Source of the DNA: Halalkalibacter alkaliphilus | Lineage (GTDB): Bacteria > Bacillota > Bacilli > Bacillales > Bacillaceae_D | Assembly: GCF_023555415.1 (NCBI RefSeq) | Contig: NZ_JAKRYL010000025.1 | Coordinates: 1 to 60,228, forward strand | Reading direction: 5' to 3' | Length of the DNA: 60,228 nt | Shown here: positions 1 to 6,852 of the stretch, in pieces | How positions within the stretch are numbered: position 1 is the first letter of the stretch | Layout of the letters: each line of letters begins with the position of its first letter | Notes under the pieces: generated by a model | Database searches by the model: none | What the model was told of the DNA's origin: nothing | The model's input: the letters and a program-made list of their open reading frames with translations, nothing else | Program-made: the position numbers and the translations under genes

Positions 1-236
1 GGACTAGGTTCTGGAGTTGGCTCAGGACTAGGTTCTGGAGTTGGCTCAGGACTAGGTTCTGGAGACGGCTCAGGACTAGGTTCTGGAGACGGCTCAGGAC
101 TAGGTTCTGGAGACGGCTCAGGACTAGGTTCTGGAGACGGCTCAGGACTAGGCTCAGGACTAGGCTCAGGACTAGGTTCTGGAGCTGGCTCAGGGTTAGG
201 TTCTGGAGTTGGCTCAGGATTAGGTTCCGGAGATGG
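1..236. repeat. 24/12-bp tandem repeat encoding a PEPS tail
   Basis: Tandem copies of a 24-bp unit of the form ggactaggttctggag + wyggctca, with 12-bp sub-units (ggactaggctca) around 145-170. All lie in frame on the minus strand and encode Pro-Glu-Pro-Ser/Thr/Asn. The inner units are identical and those nearer the SLH domains have diverged (gggttagg, ggattagg). That gradient suggests recent expansion by slippage or unequal exchange. Confidence 0.95.
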
Positions 237-851
237 CTCCACTGGTTTAAACGAATCATCTAACACACGTGATAAAAAGACAGAGAATTGGGCTCGTGTT
301 GTAGGGTTGTAAGCTCGGAATGTATTATCGGCAGAATATCCAGTTGTAATATGATTACCTGCTAGGATTTTAATTTCCGTGTAAAAGGTATGAGTCGGTT
401 GAATATCTGAAAACTCCTGATCCCATTCACCTGCTAGATCAAATGCTCTTTGAAGAATAGCGGCCATTTGACCACGAGTCATCTTACTATTGGGCCTGAA
501 ATATCCATTATTTCCGTTCATAATCCCTTCATCAGCAATCGCTGCTATCACCTCATAAGCATGAAAGTTTTTTGAGATATCTTTGAAGTTTGGATTTGGG
601 CGATCTTTTAATTCTAAGTTTAGTGCATTAGCGATCATTATTGCTGCTTGTGCTCTCGTTACTTCATTGCTCGGTCTAAATGTGCCGTCATTATAACCTT
701 TAATAATAGACTGCCCCGCTAAAAATGAAATTTCTTCATTTGCCCAGTAATTACTTTTCACATCTTTAAATTTGGGCGTTTCTGCAAAAGCTTGAGTTGA
801 TATTAAGAAGAAGGCCAACAAACATACAGCTGCGATTCTAAGACTTTTCAA
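1..851 (-). CDS. SLH-domain surface protein, C-terminally incomplete
   Basis: The reading frame starts at TTG 851, eight bases after an AGGAGG at 860-865, and runs off the left edge. A 24-residue signal peptide (MKSLRIAAVCLLAFF...QAFA) precedes three S-layer homology repeats. Each repeat has the usual pattern: a start such as FKDV, a W or Y followed by a hydrophobic helix, then G-[YN]-x-DGTFRPSNEVTRAQ. Residues from about 205 onward are a proline-rich tail of PEPS, PEPT and PEPN units. SLH domains bind pyruvylated secondary cell-wall polymer, so the protein is probably anchored non-covalently at the surface, with the tail as a wall-spanning spacer to a domain outside the window. The domain identity is clear; the overall function is not. 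Confidence 0.88.
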   Translation of the reverse strand, partial: MKSLRIAAVCLLAFFLISTQAFAETPKFKDVKSNYWANEEISFLAGQSIIKGYNDGTFRPSNEVTRAQAAIMIANALNLELKDRPNPNFKDISKNFHAYEVIAAIADEGIMNGNNGYFRPNSKMTRGQMAAILQRAFDLAGEWDQEFSDIQPTHTFYTEIKILAGNHITTGYSADNTFRAYNPTTRAQFSVFLSRVLDDSFKPVEPSPEPNPEPTPEPNPEPAPEPSPEPSPEPSPEPSPEPSPEPSPEPSPEPSPEPSPEPSPEPSPEPTPEPSPEPTPEPS

Positions 852-1113
852 GTAAAAAACCTCCTAATATTAGTATATTTACTCTATCAAATATACCACT
901 TTTTCATAGACTTACAATTATTTCTATTGGGATTTCTTGTATAAATGGTGAACGTTTTTTGGGGGGAGAATAAATCCGTTTTTTGTAGTATATACGGAGC
1001 TTTTACAGTGCAATCTGGGGTAATAGAAAGAGGAAGGGTGTTTGTTGAAATCGTAGGTGTATGGAAGCGTTGGATTCAGATACTCTACGATACGGCATGA
1101 TAATTTGAAAAAC

Positions 1114-1140
1114 GTGACTTTTTTATGCGGCCTGCGTCTA
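1114..1140 (+). promoter_or_regulatory. Relic ECF-type promoter
   Basis: The tract gtgactttttt..cctgcgtcta sits upstream of the decayed sigma gene. It matches the promoter region of the intact paralogue at 32651-32676 (CAAC, 16 bases, CGTCTA). I see nothing else in the 852-1174 gap besides this site and the SLH gene's leader. Confidence 0.45.
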
Positions 1141-1174
1141 AGGAATAAGGTCATAAATGCTTGGAGGAAGAAAC

Positions 1175-1518
1175 TTGTCCAATGTGAAACAACACGTGTA
1201 CAGAAGGTACTCACAGTATAGCAATACTTTTAGTTATATTTTATTAATGATCATGAGCAACAACAACTAGCTGAGGACCTGACCCATGAAACGTATTTAA
1301 AAGCCTATAAAAGATATTACTCTTTCAAAGGGGATTCTAGTTCAAAGACATGGTTGTTTTCCATTGCCCGTAATACAACCATTGGCTATTTTCGAAAACG
1401 ATAACCCGGCAATTATCTTAAAGAGTTATTTAGCTTAAGAAATGAGAAGAGTCCTTTACCAGATGAGATCGTTGAAGTAAAGGAAAGCTCAAAAGAATTA
1501 TTTCATGCTTTGGAATAG
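1175..1518 (+). pseudogene. Decayed ECF sigma factor, paralogue of the gene at 32712
   Basis: The sequence aligns base for base with the first two thirds of the intact ECF sigma gene at 32712-33239, including the TTG start at 1175, the GGAGGAAG ribosome site and about 50 bases of leader. Frame is lost near 1225, where bases are missing in the stretch equivalent to NSIFSYI. It is disturbed again at the HEHQL equivalent, and a TAA appears at the RKRK equivalent (around 1402). Homology stops at FHALE, just before a GTGCCTGTCAC repeat at 1520. The helix-turn-helix region 4 is absent and there is no anti-sigma remnant, so it cannot give a working sigma factor. Confidence 0.85.
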
Positions 1519-1556
1519 CGTGCCTGTCACTCCCTTAGGAAAGGGGGTATTAAAAA

Positions 1557-1721
1557 ATGATGAAACGGGCAGAGCATTATCCATGGAGTAGTGACTATTG
1601 GTATATGTACCCAGAAGCAATACAACCGCGGCTTATGAAGGTAGAAGCGAACCTTGAGTATTACGTAGGAACCTTGGAGGAGAGGAGGAGGCTGTATTGT
1701 GAAACGATGAGGGGAATGTGA
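1557..1721 (+). CDS. Short hypothetical ORF (54 codons)
   Basis: An ATG at 1557 follows AAAGGGGGT at about 1541-1549 with normal spacing. The product is a small, aromatic, charged peptide (MMKRAEHYPWSSDYWYMYPE...) with no membrane segment. The reading frame lies between a sigma-gene relic and a duplicated segment, so it may be a fragment left by rearrangement. I do not recognise a family. The ribosome site is the only positive sign that it is translated. Confidence 0.3.
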   Translation: MMKRAEHYPWSSDYWYMYPEAIQPRLMKVEANLEYYVGTLEERRRLYCETMRGM

Positions 1722-1870
1722 ACTTTAAACCAGCCATTGAAATTTGGTGTAATCCGGGATGAAGTTGAATGCCCCCAAACGTATACTAGGTTCAAATCAG
1801 TTCCCTAGTGTTCTTGATTGTGGATTAAATAAAAACCCAGCTTCTTAAAAATAAACTGTTATCACGTAAA

Positions 1871-1980
1871 GGTGGATAACCTTCTATTTATACAGAGGCT
1901 TATCCACCATTTGCAAGAAATACACAGACAGCCCTAAAGGATTATTGATATCAATGCATAGATATCCACATCTAGGGTAG
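1871..1980. repeat. DnaA-box-like dispersed element, copy A
   Basis: GGTGGATAAC at 1871 and TTATCCACC at 1900 form an imperfect hairpin around TTATACAGA. They are followed by AATACACAG (about 1919) and GATATCCACA (1961). The same order of motifs occurs at four other places in the window. Confidence 0.75.
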
Positions 1981-2049
1981 AGGGAGCTGTCTGTAAGCCC
2001 TGGAATCCATTTCTCAAATATGAATAAGGGCGTGTTTAGATCAAGCAAC

Positions 2050-2226
2050 CTAAACACGCTCCTTTTTATGATGATTTACTCTGTTTAAGGATGCGTAAAT
2101 TTGTTCAATATCTGTGAGTGTTAGTTCAAATAAGTGCTTGTCTTCACTTTTGTAGATCCCTACGTTAATAAGCTTTTTAATCAGTTTCTCTTTACGAGCT
2201 TCTACTTGTTTTCGCAATTCTCCCAT
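2050..2226 (-). CDS. Fur-regulated basic protein (FbpA-like)
   Basis: A 58-residue basic protein. The start is ATG 2226, eight bases from an AGGAGA at 2235-2240; the in-frame ATG at 2235 would overlap the ribosome site. The sequence (MGELRKQVEARKEKLIKKL..GIYK.EDKHLFELTLTDIE) matches the Fbp family of small basic proteins. In Bacillus subtilis members are induced by iron starvation through Fur and help the RyhB-like sRNA FsrA repress iron-using proteins. I found no convincing Fur box in the upstream 100 bases, so regulation here is only inferred. A second, truncated copy lies at 16840-16960. Confidence 0.8.
   Translation of the reverse strand: MGELRKQVEARKEKLIKKLINVGIYKSEDKHLFELTLTDIEQIYASLNRVNHHKKERV
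2051..2086. terminator. Hairpin overlapping the fbp stop codon
   Basis: An inverted repeat (gcgtgtttag / ctaaacacgc) just before CTCCTTTTT spans the stop of fbp and the bases downstream. The T-rich side faces the plus strand. The same hairpin is kept in the duplicated copy near 16817-16852. Confidence 0.4.
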
Positions 2227-2820
2227 TGCTATCATCTCCTCTAATTAATCGAGCAGCTTCCCATTCATTCAGTTTGCTCGGTTACTTTTTGTCTTTGTGA
2301 CGAAAAAAACAAGTATCATCCGTATTATAGCCAACAATTGGCATTCCAAAACTGATTTTTCATATGTTACAGGAATTTACATATTGAGAATAGAAGCAGG
2401 CGTAATTCACTTGAGGATTTTTGTCAGTTTTCTTTATTTTCTTAAATAAATGTTAACAATTTAAGGAGTGGAAGATGGGGTGATTCTGTTGAAAGGTTTT
2501 TTATAGAAGTTGCACGCAATTGCGTGCCTGTCACTTCTTTATAATGGCTTGAGGAATAGCCAAACTTATAGATGAAATTTTTGTATTGGCTTCATTATTA
2601 TTATCATAATGAATAGTTAATAAGTTAGTAAGGCGTCGCAGGGTGGATAACAGCAGAAAGGTTAGCTACAGGACCAAGTGCGTGTTCATTCATTAAAGTA
2701 GCAGCAGTTATAGGTGGTAATGAGGTTAAAAAGAGTTTTCTTTTTAGTTTATCAACAGTTTTTCTAGGTTTGCTTTTTCTTCTTATAAACATTTAAATCA
2801 GTCCAATCTCATTTTTAAGA
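2227..2820. other. Intergenic region with a short palindrome
   Basis: No gene is supported. It holds the fbp leader with a short stem (cgagca / tgctcg, about 2252-2281) and a perfect 16-bp palindrome, GCACGCAATTGCGTGC, at 2512-2527. The palindrome runs into GCCTGTCAC, a word that also follows the sigma relic at 1520. Nothing else stands out. Confidence 0.5.
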
Positions 2821-2823
2821 GTT

Positions 2824-2866
2824 AAAATTCTAACAAAGTATCATAGAAGTACTTTGTTAGAATTTT
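2824..2866. terminator. Terminator after the NERD gene
   Basis: A 17-bp perfect inverted repeat (arms 2824-2840 and 2850-2866) with a 9-base loop, A/T-rich on both flanks. It lies just beyond the minus-strand NERD gene stop and could work in both directions. Confidence 0.8.
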
Positions 2867-2882
2867 ATTATTATTAAGTGCT

Positions 2883-3692
2883 TTATTGATGTTCAAAACA
2901 ATAGATTTTACCGTTAAATTTTTTATTTGATAAACAATATGTCTTAACTTTATCTGAAACAGGTTTATTACATATTGAACAAGTGAAGCGAGGGGTTGTG
3001 CTTTTTACTGATGCATTTGTATTTAGTAGACGTTTATGTTCTTCTCTAACCGAAAAATCAATAATATTTGCGTTCGAGAAAGCATTGTAAATTGTTGAGA
3101 TATCCCTTTCAGTTAGGAGAGGTTCTTTGTGATATTTCATTACCGAGATCTTCCGATGAATGAACTCTGACAACTCGATGTCATATACTATAATTTCGTT
3201 GGAGGCTATCTTACGGTAATCTATGTCTACTTTAAAAGTGCAGCGTTTTGTAAAAGAAACCATGGAAATAAATAAATTAGGGTCCTTTTCATGAATAATT
3301 GAAGCTAGTGCTTTGATATACCCGTAGTTTTGTACAAAAGGGTTCATCATTTTAAATTTCCCATTAACCAACCATGTTTTTCGCTCTTTCCCGCCATAGA
3401 TGGTTCCTTGATAGTTCTTGGTTTCAATGACAAAGATACCGTATGGAGTTAAAACAACATGGTCAATTTGCGAAAATCCAGACTTTGCTTTGGGATTTGT
3501 CACTAGGAGATCACTTAAGTAACAACAATCCTTTGGAAGCTGATCTAGTTGAATATCAATCTTATATTCACCTATTTCACCTTTTCTGTTAGCAATCTGT
3601 TCACTTGTCTTTTTTGGTTTTGATGAGGTTTTATTAGCTTGTTTAGGTGTGGTCTCGTTCTTTTTCTTTAAAAAGTTTAGTAATAATAACAT
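2883..3692 (-). CDS. NERD-domain protein with C-terminal cysteine motif
   Basis: The 269-residue protein starts at ATG 3692 behind AAGGAGA. After a lysine-rich linker, residues 37-95 carry the NERD (nuclease-related) fold: GEIGEY at 38-43, QIDHVVL with D77, and GIFVIETKNYQG with E90 and K92. These match the D-ExK core of PD-(D/E)XK nucleases. The last 32 residues hold four cysteines plus FEHQ (C238, C241, C253, C265), probably a small zinc finger. NERD proteins are thought to act on nucleic acid, but most are uncharacterised. It lies downstream of an HTH gene and the comK-like cluster on the same strand, and has its own ribosome site and a strong terminator. Confidence 0.85.
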   Translation of the reverse strand: MLLLLNFLKKKNETTPKQANKTSSKPKKTSEQIANRKGEIGEYKIDIQLDQLPKDCCYLSDLLVTNPKAKSGFSQIDHVVLTPYGIFVIETKNYQGTIYGGKERKTWLVNGKFKMMNPFVQNYGYIKALASIIHEKDPNLFISMVSFTKRCTFKVDIDYRKIASNEIIVYDIELSEFIHRKISVMKYHKEPLLTERDISTIYNAFSNANIIDFSVREEHKRLLNTNASVKSTTPRFTCSICNKPVSDKVKTYCLSNKKFNGKIYCFEHQ

Positions 3693-3879
3693 AACTTTCT
3701 CCTTGTTGGCTGGTTATACCAATATTGTAACTTTTTATGAATAATTTAACTATACATAGTTGCAAGTGTAATAGATTAAAAGGATGTAAGGGTGATTAGT
3801 ACGAGACCTAAAGGACACACTTAGAAGAAGATTCAACTGCTTAATGAGTGCAAATAAAGGAGGACGTTACCGTTCTCTT

Positions 3880-4731
3880 TTAGACTTTACTGTTAAACGC
3901 TTCAACTTCAAACTTATCCAACCAGCTAACAAACTCCCTCTGTTCGAAAGACAAACGAATTCCCATAGGCAACATCGCAATAAGTACCCCATAAAAATAT
4001 TGCATAAAACTCGTCTTAATCTGCTTCCGCTTGTGTTTGTAAACGGTTTGTTTAAAAGCTTGAATAATAATATCTAGATAATTCTCTATAGGATCGTTAT
4101 ATTCTCTTGCCTTGTAAGCAATCTTAGCACGGTCCCATAGGGCACAAATCTCCCTAGCGTGAGGGAAGAATGGTTTGGCAGCTTTTACAAAAGAAGTTGG
4201 AATAGAAGACGGAACAAAAGTATGGTCAAGTGATTCAAACGTTTCGTTACGTAGATCTTTATCTTTTAATTTTTTAGATTTAAGTAATAGAGCTTCGGAA
4301 TGGTTTTTGATAGGCTCAGAGCTTGGAGTAGTAGGGGTTTGTGGCAATTGGCAATGCGTCAATTGATTGTCCCTCGATACGTCAACGCGATGAAACACAT
4401 AGACATTATGAGATTTCCCGCCTTTTTTTCGAAAGGTGTTGTAGCTAGTCAATAGTCCGAGTTTTCTCCCTTTACGAAGCATTCGTTCAAAGGTAGTGCG
4501 GGAGATTGGATGGCCTGAAGCATTGGTCGCTTCTAGAAGCTTACATATTTTTGCGTTACAAATGCCGTGAAGTTTCACACTATATCGAACAAGCGTGAGA
4601 AGAGCTATATGCTCTCCTTCCGTGAAAGAATCTCCATGTAGGTGTAGGAAGTTTCTAATAGAATCGTTGAATTCTTTTACCGTTTGGAATTGACTTAAAT
4701 GTGCAAATTGTTGAATATGACCTGATTGCAT
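3880..4731 (-). CDS. Helix-turn-helix protein, possible replication or plasmid-type regulator
   Basis: A 283-residue soluble protein with a strong start (AAGGAGG, ATG 4731). Residues about 35-110 predict a winged-helix fold of the kind seen in replication-initiator-like proteins: GEHIALLTLVRYS, SGHPISRTTFERMLRKGRKLGLL, then NVYVF. A Ser/Pro/Thr-rich linker (about 122-155) separates it from a helical C-terminal half with FPHAREICALWDRAKIAYKA. No enzyme motif is seen. It comes directly after the ComK homologue on the same strand. I recognise the fold type only; a role as DNA-binding regulator or primosome-like factor is inferred. Confidence 0.6.
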   Translation of the reverse strand: MQSGHIQQFAHLSQFQTVKEFNDSIRNFLHLHGDSFTEGEHIALLTLVRYSVKLHGICNAKICKLLEATNASGHPISRTTFERMLRKGRKLGLLTSYNTFRKKGGKSHNVYVFHRVDVSRDNQLTHCQLPQTPTTPSSEPIKNHSEALLLKSKKLKDKDLRNETFESLDHTFVPSSIPTSFVKAAKPFFPHAREICALWDRAKIAYKAREYNDPIENYLDIIIQAFKQTVYKHKRKQIKTSFMQYFYGVLIAMLPMGIRLSFEQREFVSWLDKFEVEAFNSKV

Positions 4732-4796
4732 AATAATTGCCTCCTTGGTGAGCCTGTCATGTAGCCATGACAGGACTGGTTAGTGTTGAGTTTGGT

Positions 4797-5288
4797 TTAT
4801 TCGAAATGAGAGGAACGAATTTTATAATGGGAGAAACGGACAATACAGTAAGAAGTGCGCTGCAGTTGTTTTTCGAGGGAGTGATAGGAAATGTCGAGTT
4901 CGAGCTGTTTGTGATGGTGAAATAGAATGATCGATTGAGAATGGCTTTTAGGATTGCGCTTGATAGATTTGATGTGGTGATAGAAGATCCAGCTACACTC
5001 ATGGAGTGTCGGTGAGTGGGTGGGGAAGGCGTAAATATGCTCGTTTGGATTAATTGGGATAGGGATTTTGCTTTGGATGCCTGTTTTGTGAATCACAGAG
5101 GCTTTGCGACCATTGAAGTCAGCCCCTCCTTCGAGGCATCCAGCTTTAATGAGTTGCATGGGAGTCTTTTGAATGTAATAGATTCGATCGCGTTCCCAGA
5201 CGATGGAGTAGTAGTCTGTATGGGTAGCGGAGAAAATAGCGGTCGTGTCTTGGGTAATTTCGTAGTCAGGGAGAATGGTTATGGACAT
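4797..5288 (-). CDS. comK: ComK-family transcription factor
   Basis: A 163-residue ComK homologue starting at ATG 5288 after AAAGGAG. The match to the Bacillus subtilis competence master regulator runs along the whole protein: a start like SITILPDYEI, YYIQKTPMQLIKAGC, GRKASV, then INPNEHIYAFPTHSP..ECSWI, ISYHSLEKQLQRTSY. It is shorter than the 192-residue B. subtilis protein and stops soon after the QLQRT motif, so the extreme C-terminus needed there for MecA/ClpCP binding appears to be missing. That could make it escape normal proteolytic control. It lies between an HTH gene and XRE/sigma genes on the same strand. Whether it is the main ComK or a second copy cannot be told from the window. 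Confidence 0.85.
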   Translation of the reverse strand: MSITILPDYEITQDTTAIFSATHTDYYSIVWERDRIYYIQKTPMQLIKAGCLEGGADFNGRKASVIHKTGIQSKIPIPINPNEHIYAFPTHSPTLHECSWIFYHHIKSIKRNPKSHSQSIILFHHHKQLELDISYHSLEKQLQRTSYCIVRFSHYKIRSSHFE

Positions 5289-5393
5289 GGAGAGGCTCCT
5301 TTTCGGGGGGATGGGTTGGAGATAAAAAAAGAGGGGCTAATTAGAAGGTAGTGAAGACTCTAGGTGGGAGTGACTACTTAAAGGGTGAGTTCG

Positions 5394-5690
5394 TTAATCA
5401 ATGGGGTTAATTTCTTTCAGGAAATGTGTAACAGCGTCTGGAACATCTTCATATAGGCTGTTTGACATTCTAATATCGAGGGCACAACATAATTTTAAGA
5501 GAATGAAGTGAGACATTGTGACTTCTCCTCGTTCGATTTGTCCAAGGTAGGAGTAGTCAAGGTTAGCTTTTGCCGCTAATGTTAAACGCGACATGCCTTG
5601 CATATTACGAATACCTGAAATGTTTTTTCCGATGGTTTTGTTTGCGAGTTCTTCTAAATCATTTGCTTTTTGTTTATCTATTTCTTCCAC
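5394..5690 (-). CDS. XRE-family regulator
   Basis: A 98-residue helix-turn-helix protein starting at GTG 5690, eight bases behind AAAAGGGG. Residues 20-80 form a Cro/C1-type HTH: IGKNISGIRNMQGMSRLTLA, then NLDYSYLGQIERGEVTMSH, then LKLCCALDI. Cro/C1-type proteins of this size are usually DNA-binding repressors. It sits between the sigma-like gene and the comK-like gene, all on the minus strand, and may control one or both. No operator was identified. Confidence 0.8.
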   Translation of the reverse strand: MEEIDKQKANDLEELANKTIGKNISGIRNMQGMSRLTLAAKANLDYSYLGQIERGEVTMSHFILLKLCCALDIRMSNSLYEDVPDAVTHFLKEINPID

Positions 5691-5807
5691 TGCTCTAGCC
5701 CCTTTTAAGACTATAATCAGTCATGAAGGAGATTCGATCGACGGGCTATCGACATTAATTTAGGAATTGTTGGGAAATGGTGGAGGTTTTTTTTGGGGAG
5801 TGGGGAT

Positions 5808-5849
5808 GGGACGGGGGGACAGGTCCCTTGTCCCCCGGTCCCTTGTCCC
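5808..5849. repeat. REP-like GGGAC/GTCCC palindrome
   Basis: GGGACGGGGGGACAGG followed by two CCTTGTCCC-type arms, placed ten bases beyond the stop of the minus-strand sigma gene. It belongs to the same family as the elements at 16568, 38058, 42606, 43832, 53101, 54159, 54665 and 56358. On the minus strand it could also act as a terminator stem. Confidence 0.75.
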
Positions 5850-5859
5850 GCGAGCGGGA

Positions 5860-6366
5860 TTAGGCACCTGATCTAGAGGTAGCATGATTTCGTAATTTCT
5901 TTAAGGCTCCTTTTTTCCAGGAGCGAACCGTCGGGGTGGAGACGTTATAATGGCTAGCAATCTCGGCTGTTTTCTTTTGTTTATTAATGGATTCTATGAC
6001 CCAAGTTTTTTCTCTTTCACTTAAACCATCCAAATAACCTTCGAGTAATTCTGATTCAAGGGGAACCGTCTCATTGTTGGTAGGAACAGTTTCTAGCAAC
6101 TCATCTCCTGTAAAGGAATGGCGCTCACTATATTTGCTTTCTTTTCTTAGGGCGACCATCATTCTACCGCGAATATAGGAAATGGCATAAGTAGAGAAGT
6201 TCCCTTTTTCGGGATTGAAATTTCGATAGGCATCCCAGAGGGCGAGGCAGCCGACTTGATAGAATTCATCGTGGTCTTTGTAAATGCGCAGCATAACTAG
6301 TTGCTTTTTGATCGCAGGCTGAAAATTCTTAAGGACTTCCTCAAACGATGGTTGATTCATATTCAC
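5860..6366 (-). CDS. Sigma-70 family factor, ComX/SigH-like size
   Basis: A 168-residue protein. The likely start is GTG 6366, seven bases after AAAGGA; an ATG two codons on is possible. Region 2 is clear (EFYQVGCLALWDAYRNFNP, FSTYAISYIRGRM). The C-terminal HTH (TAEIASHYNVSTPTVRSWKKG) is region 4-like. The protein lacks regions 1 and 3, as in small alternative sigma factors. It is first in a minus-strand series with the XRE and ComK-like genes, which suggests one regulatory unit. Its last codons (SGA) overlap a GGTGCCT word close to the REP-like element. Confidence 0.8.
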   Translation of the reverse strand: MNMNQPSFEEVLKNFQPAIKKQLVMLRIYKDHDEFYQVGCLALWDAYRNFNPEKGNFSTYAISYIRGRMMVALRKESKYSERHSFTGDELLETVPTNNETVPLESELLEGYLDGLSEREKTWVIESINKQKKTAEIASHYNVSTPTVRSWKKGALKKLRNHATSRSGA

Positions 6367-6852
6367 ATTTCTATCCTTTTTGAAAACGCGTTTTCTCGAT
6401 TATTCCGCCGGTATGTTTAGCATAAATGGATGTTGAAAGAGCGTCATATTGTGAATAGTGCATTTTCAAGGAAGGAGAGGAGGAGATTTTGGGATTTTGT
6501 CTTAGGTCATTTTGTGAAAAACGAACACAGGTAAGGGGAGAGTTTTGCAAAATGGTTGTTTTAGCTCGACAAGTGCTAGTGTTCGAATTTAATGGTATAC
6601 GTAGTTCTTAATCTTTTATGTTTAGTTTTACATAAAAAAGCTTTTTGTTGTCTTAAGCGCCTGGTGACCTGGTGAATCGGTGGTAGGAAGATCATTCAAT
6701 ATTCGACGGTGGTACCTTCCGTACCCGTACTACAAAACAATAAGAAGTGGTCCAACCTTAGATAATTAAGTACAATAGTTTATATATAGCAAATTTATTA
6801 ATCCTCTTACAAAAAAGACCTAGAATGATGAAGGGCGAAGAAAGGAAAATGA
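6367..6852. other. Divergent intergenic region
   Basis: The gap separates the minus-strand sigma gene from the plus-strand KAP NTPase gene. It contains a short hairpin (CTTTTATGT / ACATAAAAAAG, about 6615-6643) and a degenerate REP-like word (cgcctggtgacctggtg, 6658-6674). I see no convincing coding frame. Confidence 0.4.

Larger units (their letters stand above)
1867..2170. repeat. 304-bp segment duplicated at 16655-16960, copy 1
   Basis: The segment starts in a run of A before GGTGGATAAC and continues through the DnaA-box-like element, the fbp 3' end and its terminator-like hairpin. It ends at TACGTTAATA inside fbp. The second copy follows it closely, with scattered substitutions and a few small indels. 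In this copy the fbp gene continues intact. Confidence 0.88.

Noticed and set aside
1-236. Tandem repeat as possible CRISPR array
   Set aside because: Units follow one another without unique spacers and encode a PEPS tail in frame.
924-1214. Minus-strand 96-codon frame
   Set aside because: It crosses the leader and start of the sigma relic in opposite sense and has no ribosome site.
3844-4366. Plus-strand frames inside the HTH gene
   Set aside because: They are antisense to a well-supported minus-strand gene with normal ribosome site and domain content.
4757-5351. Other frames across the ComK homologue
   Set aside because: The ComK reading matches a known family along its length; the alternatives do not resemble any protein.
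2883-6366. Prophage or plasmid remnant
   Set aside because: HTH, XRE and sigma genes are suggestive, but no integrase, terminase, structural or replication gene is present.
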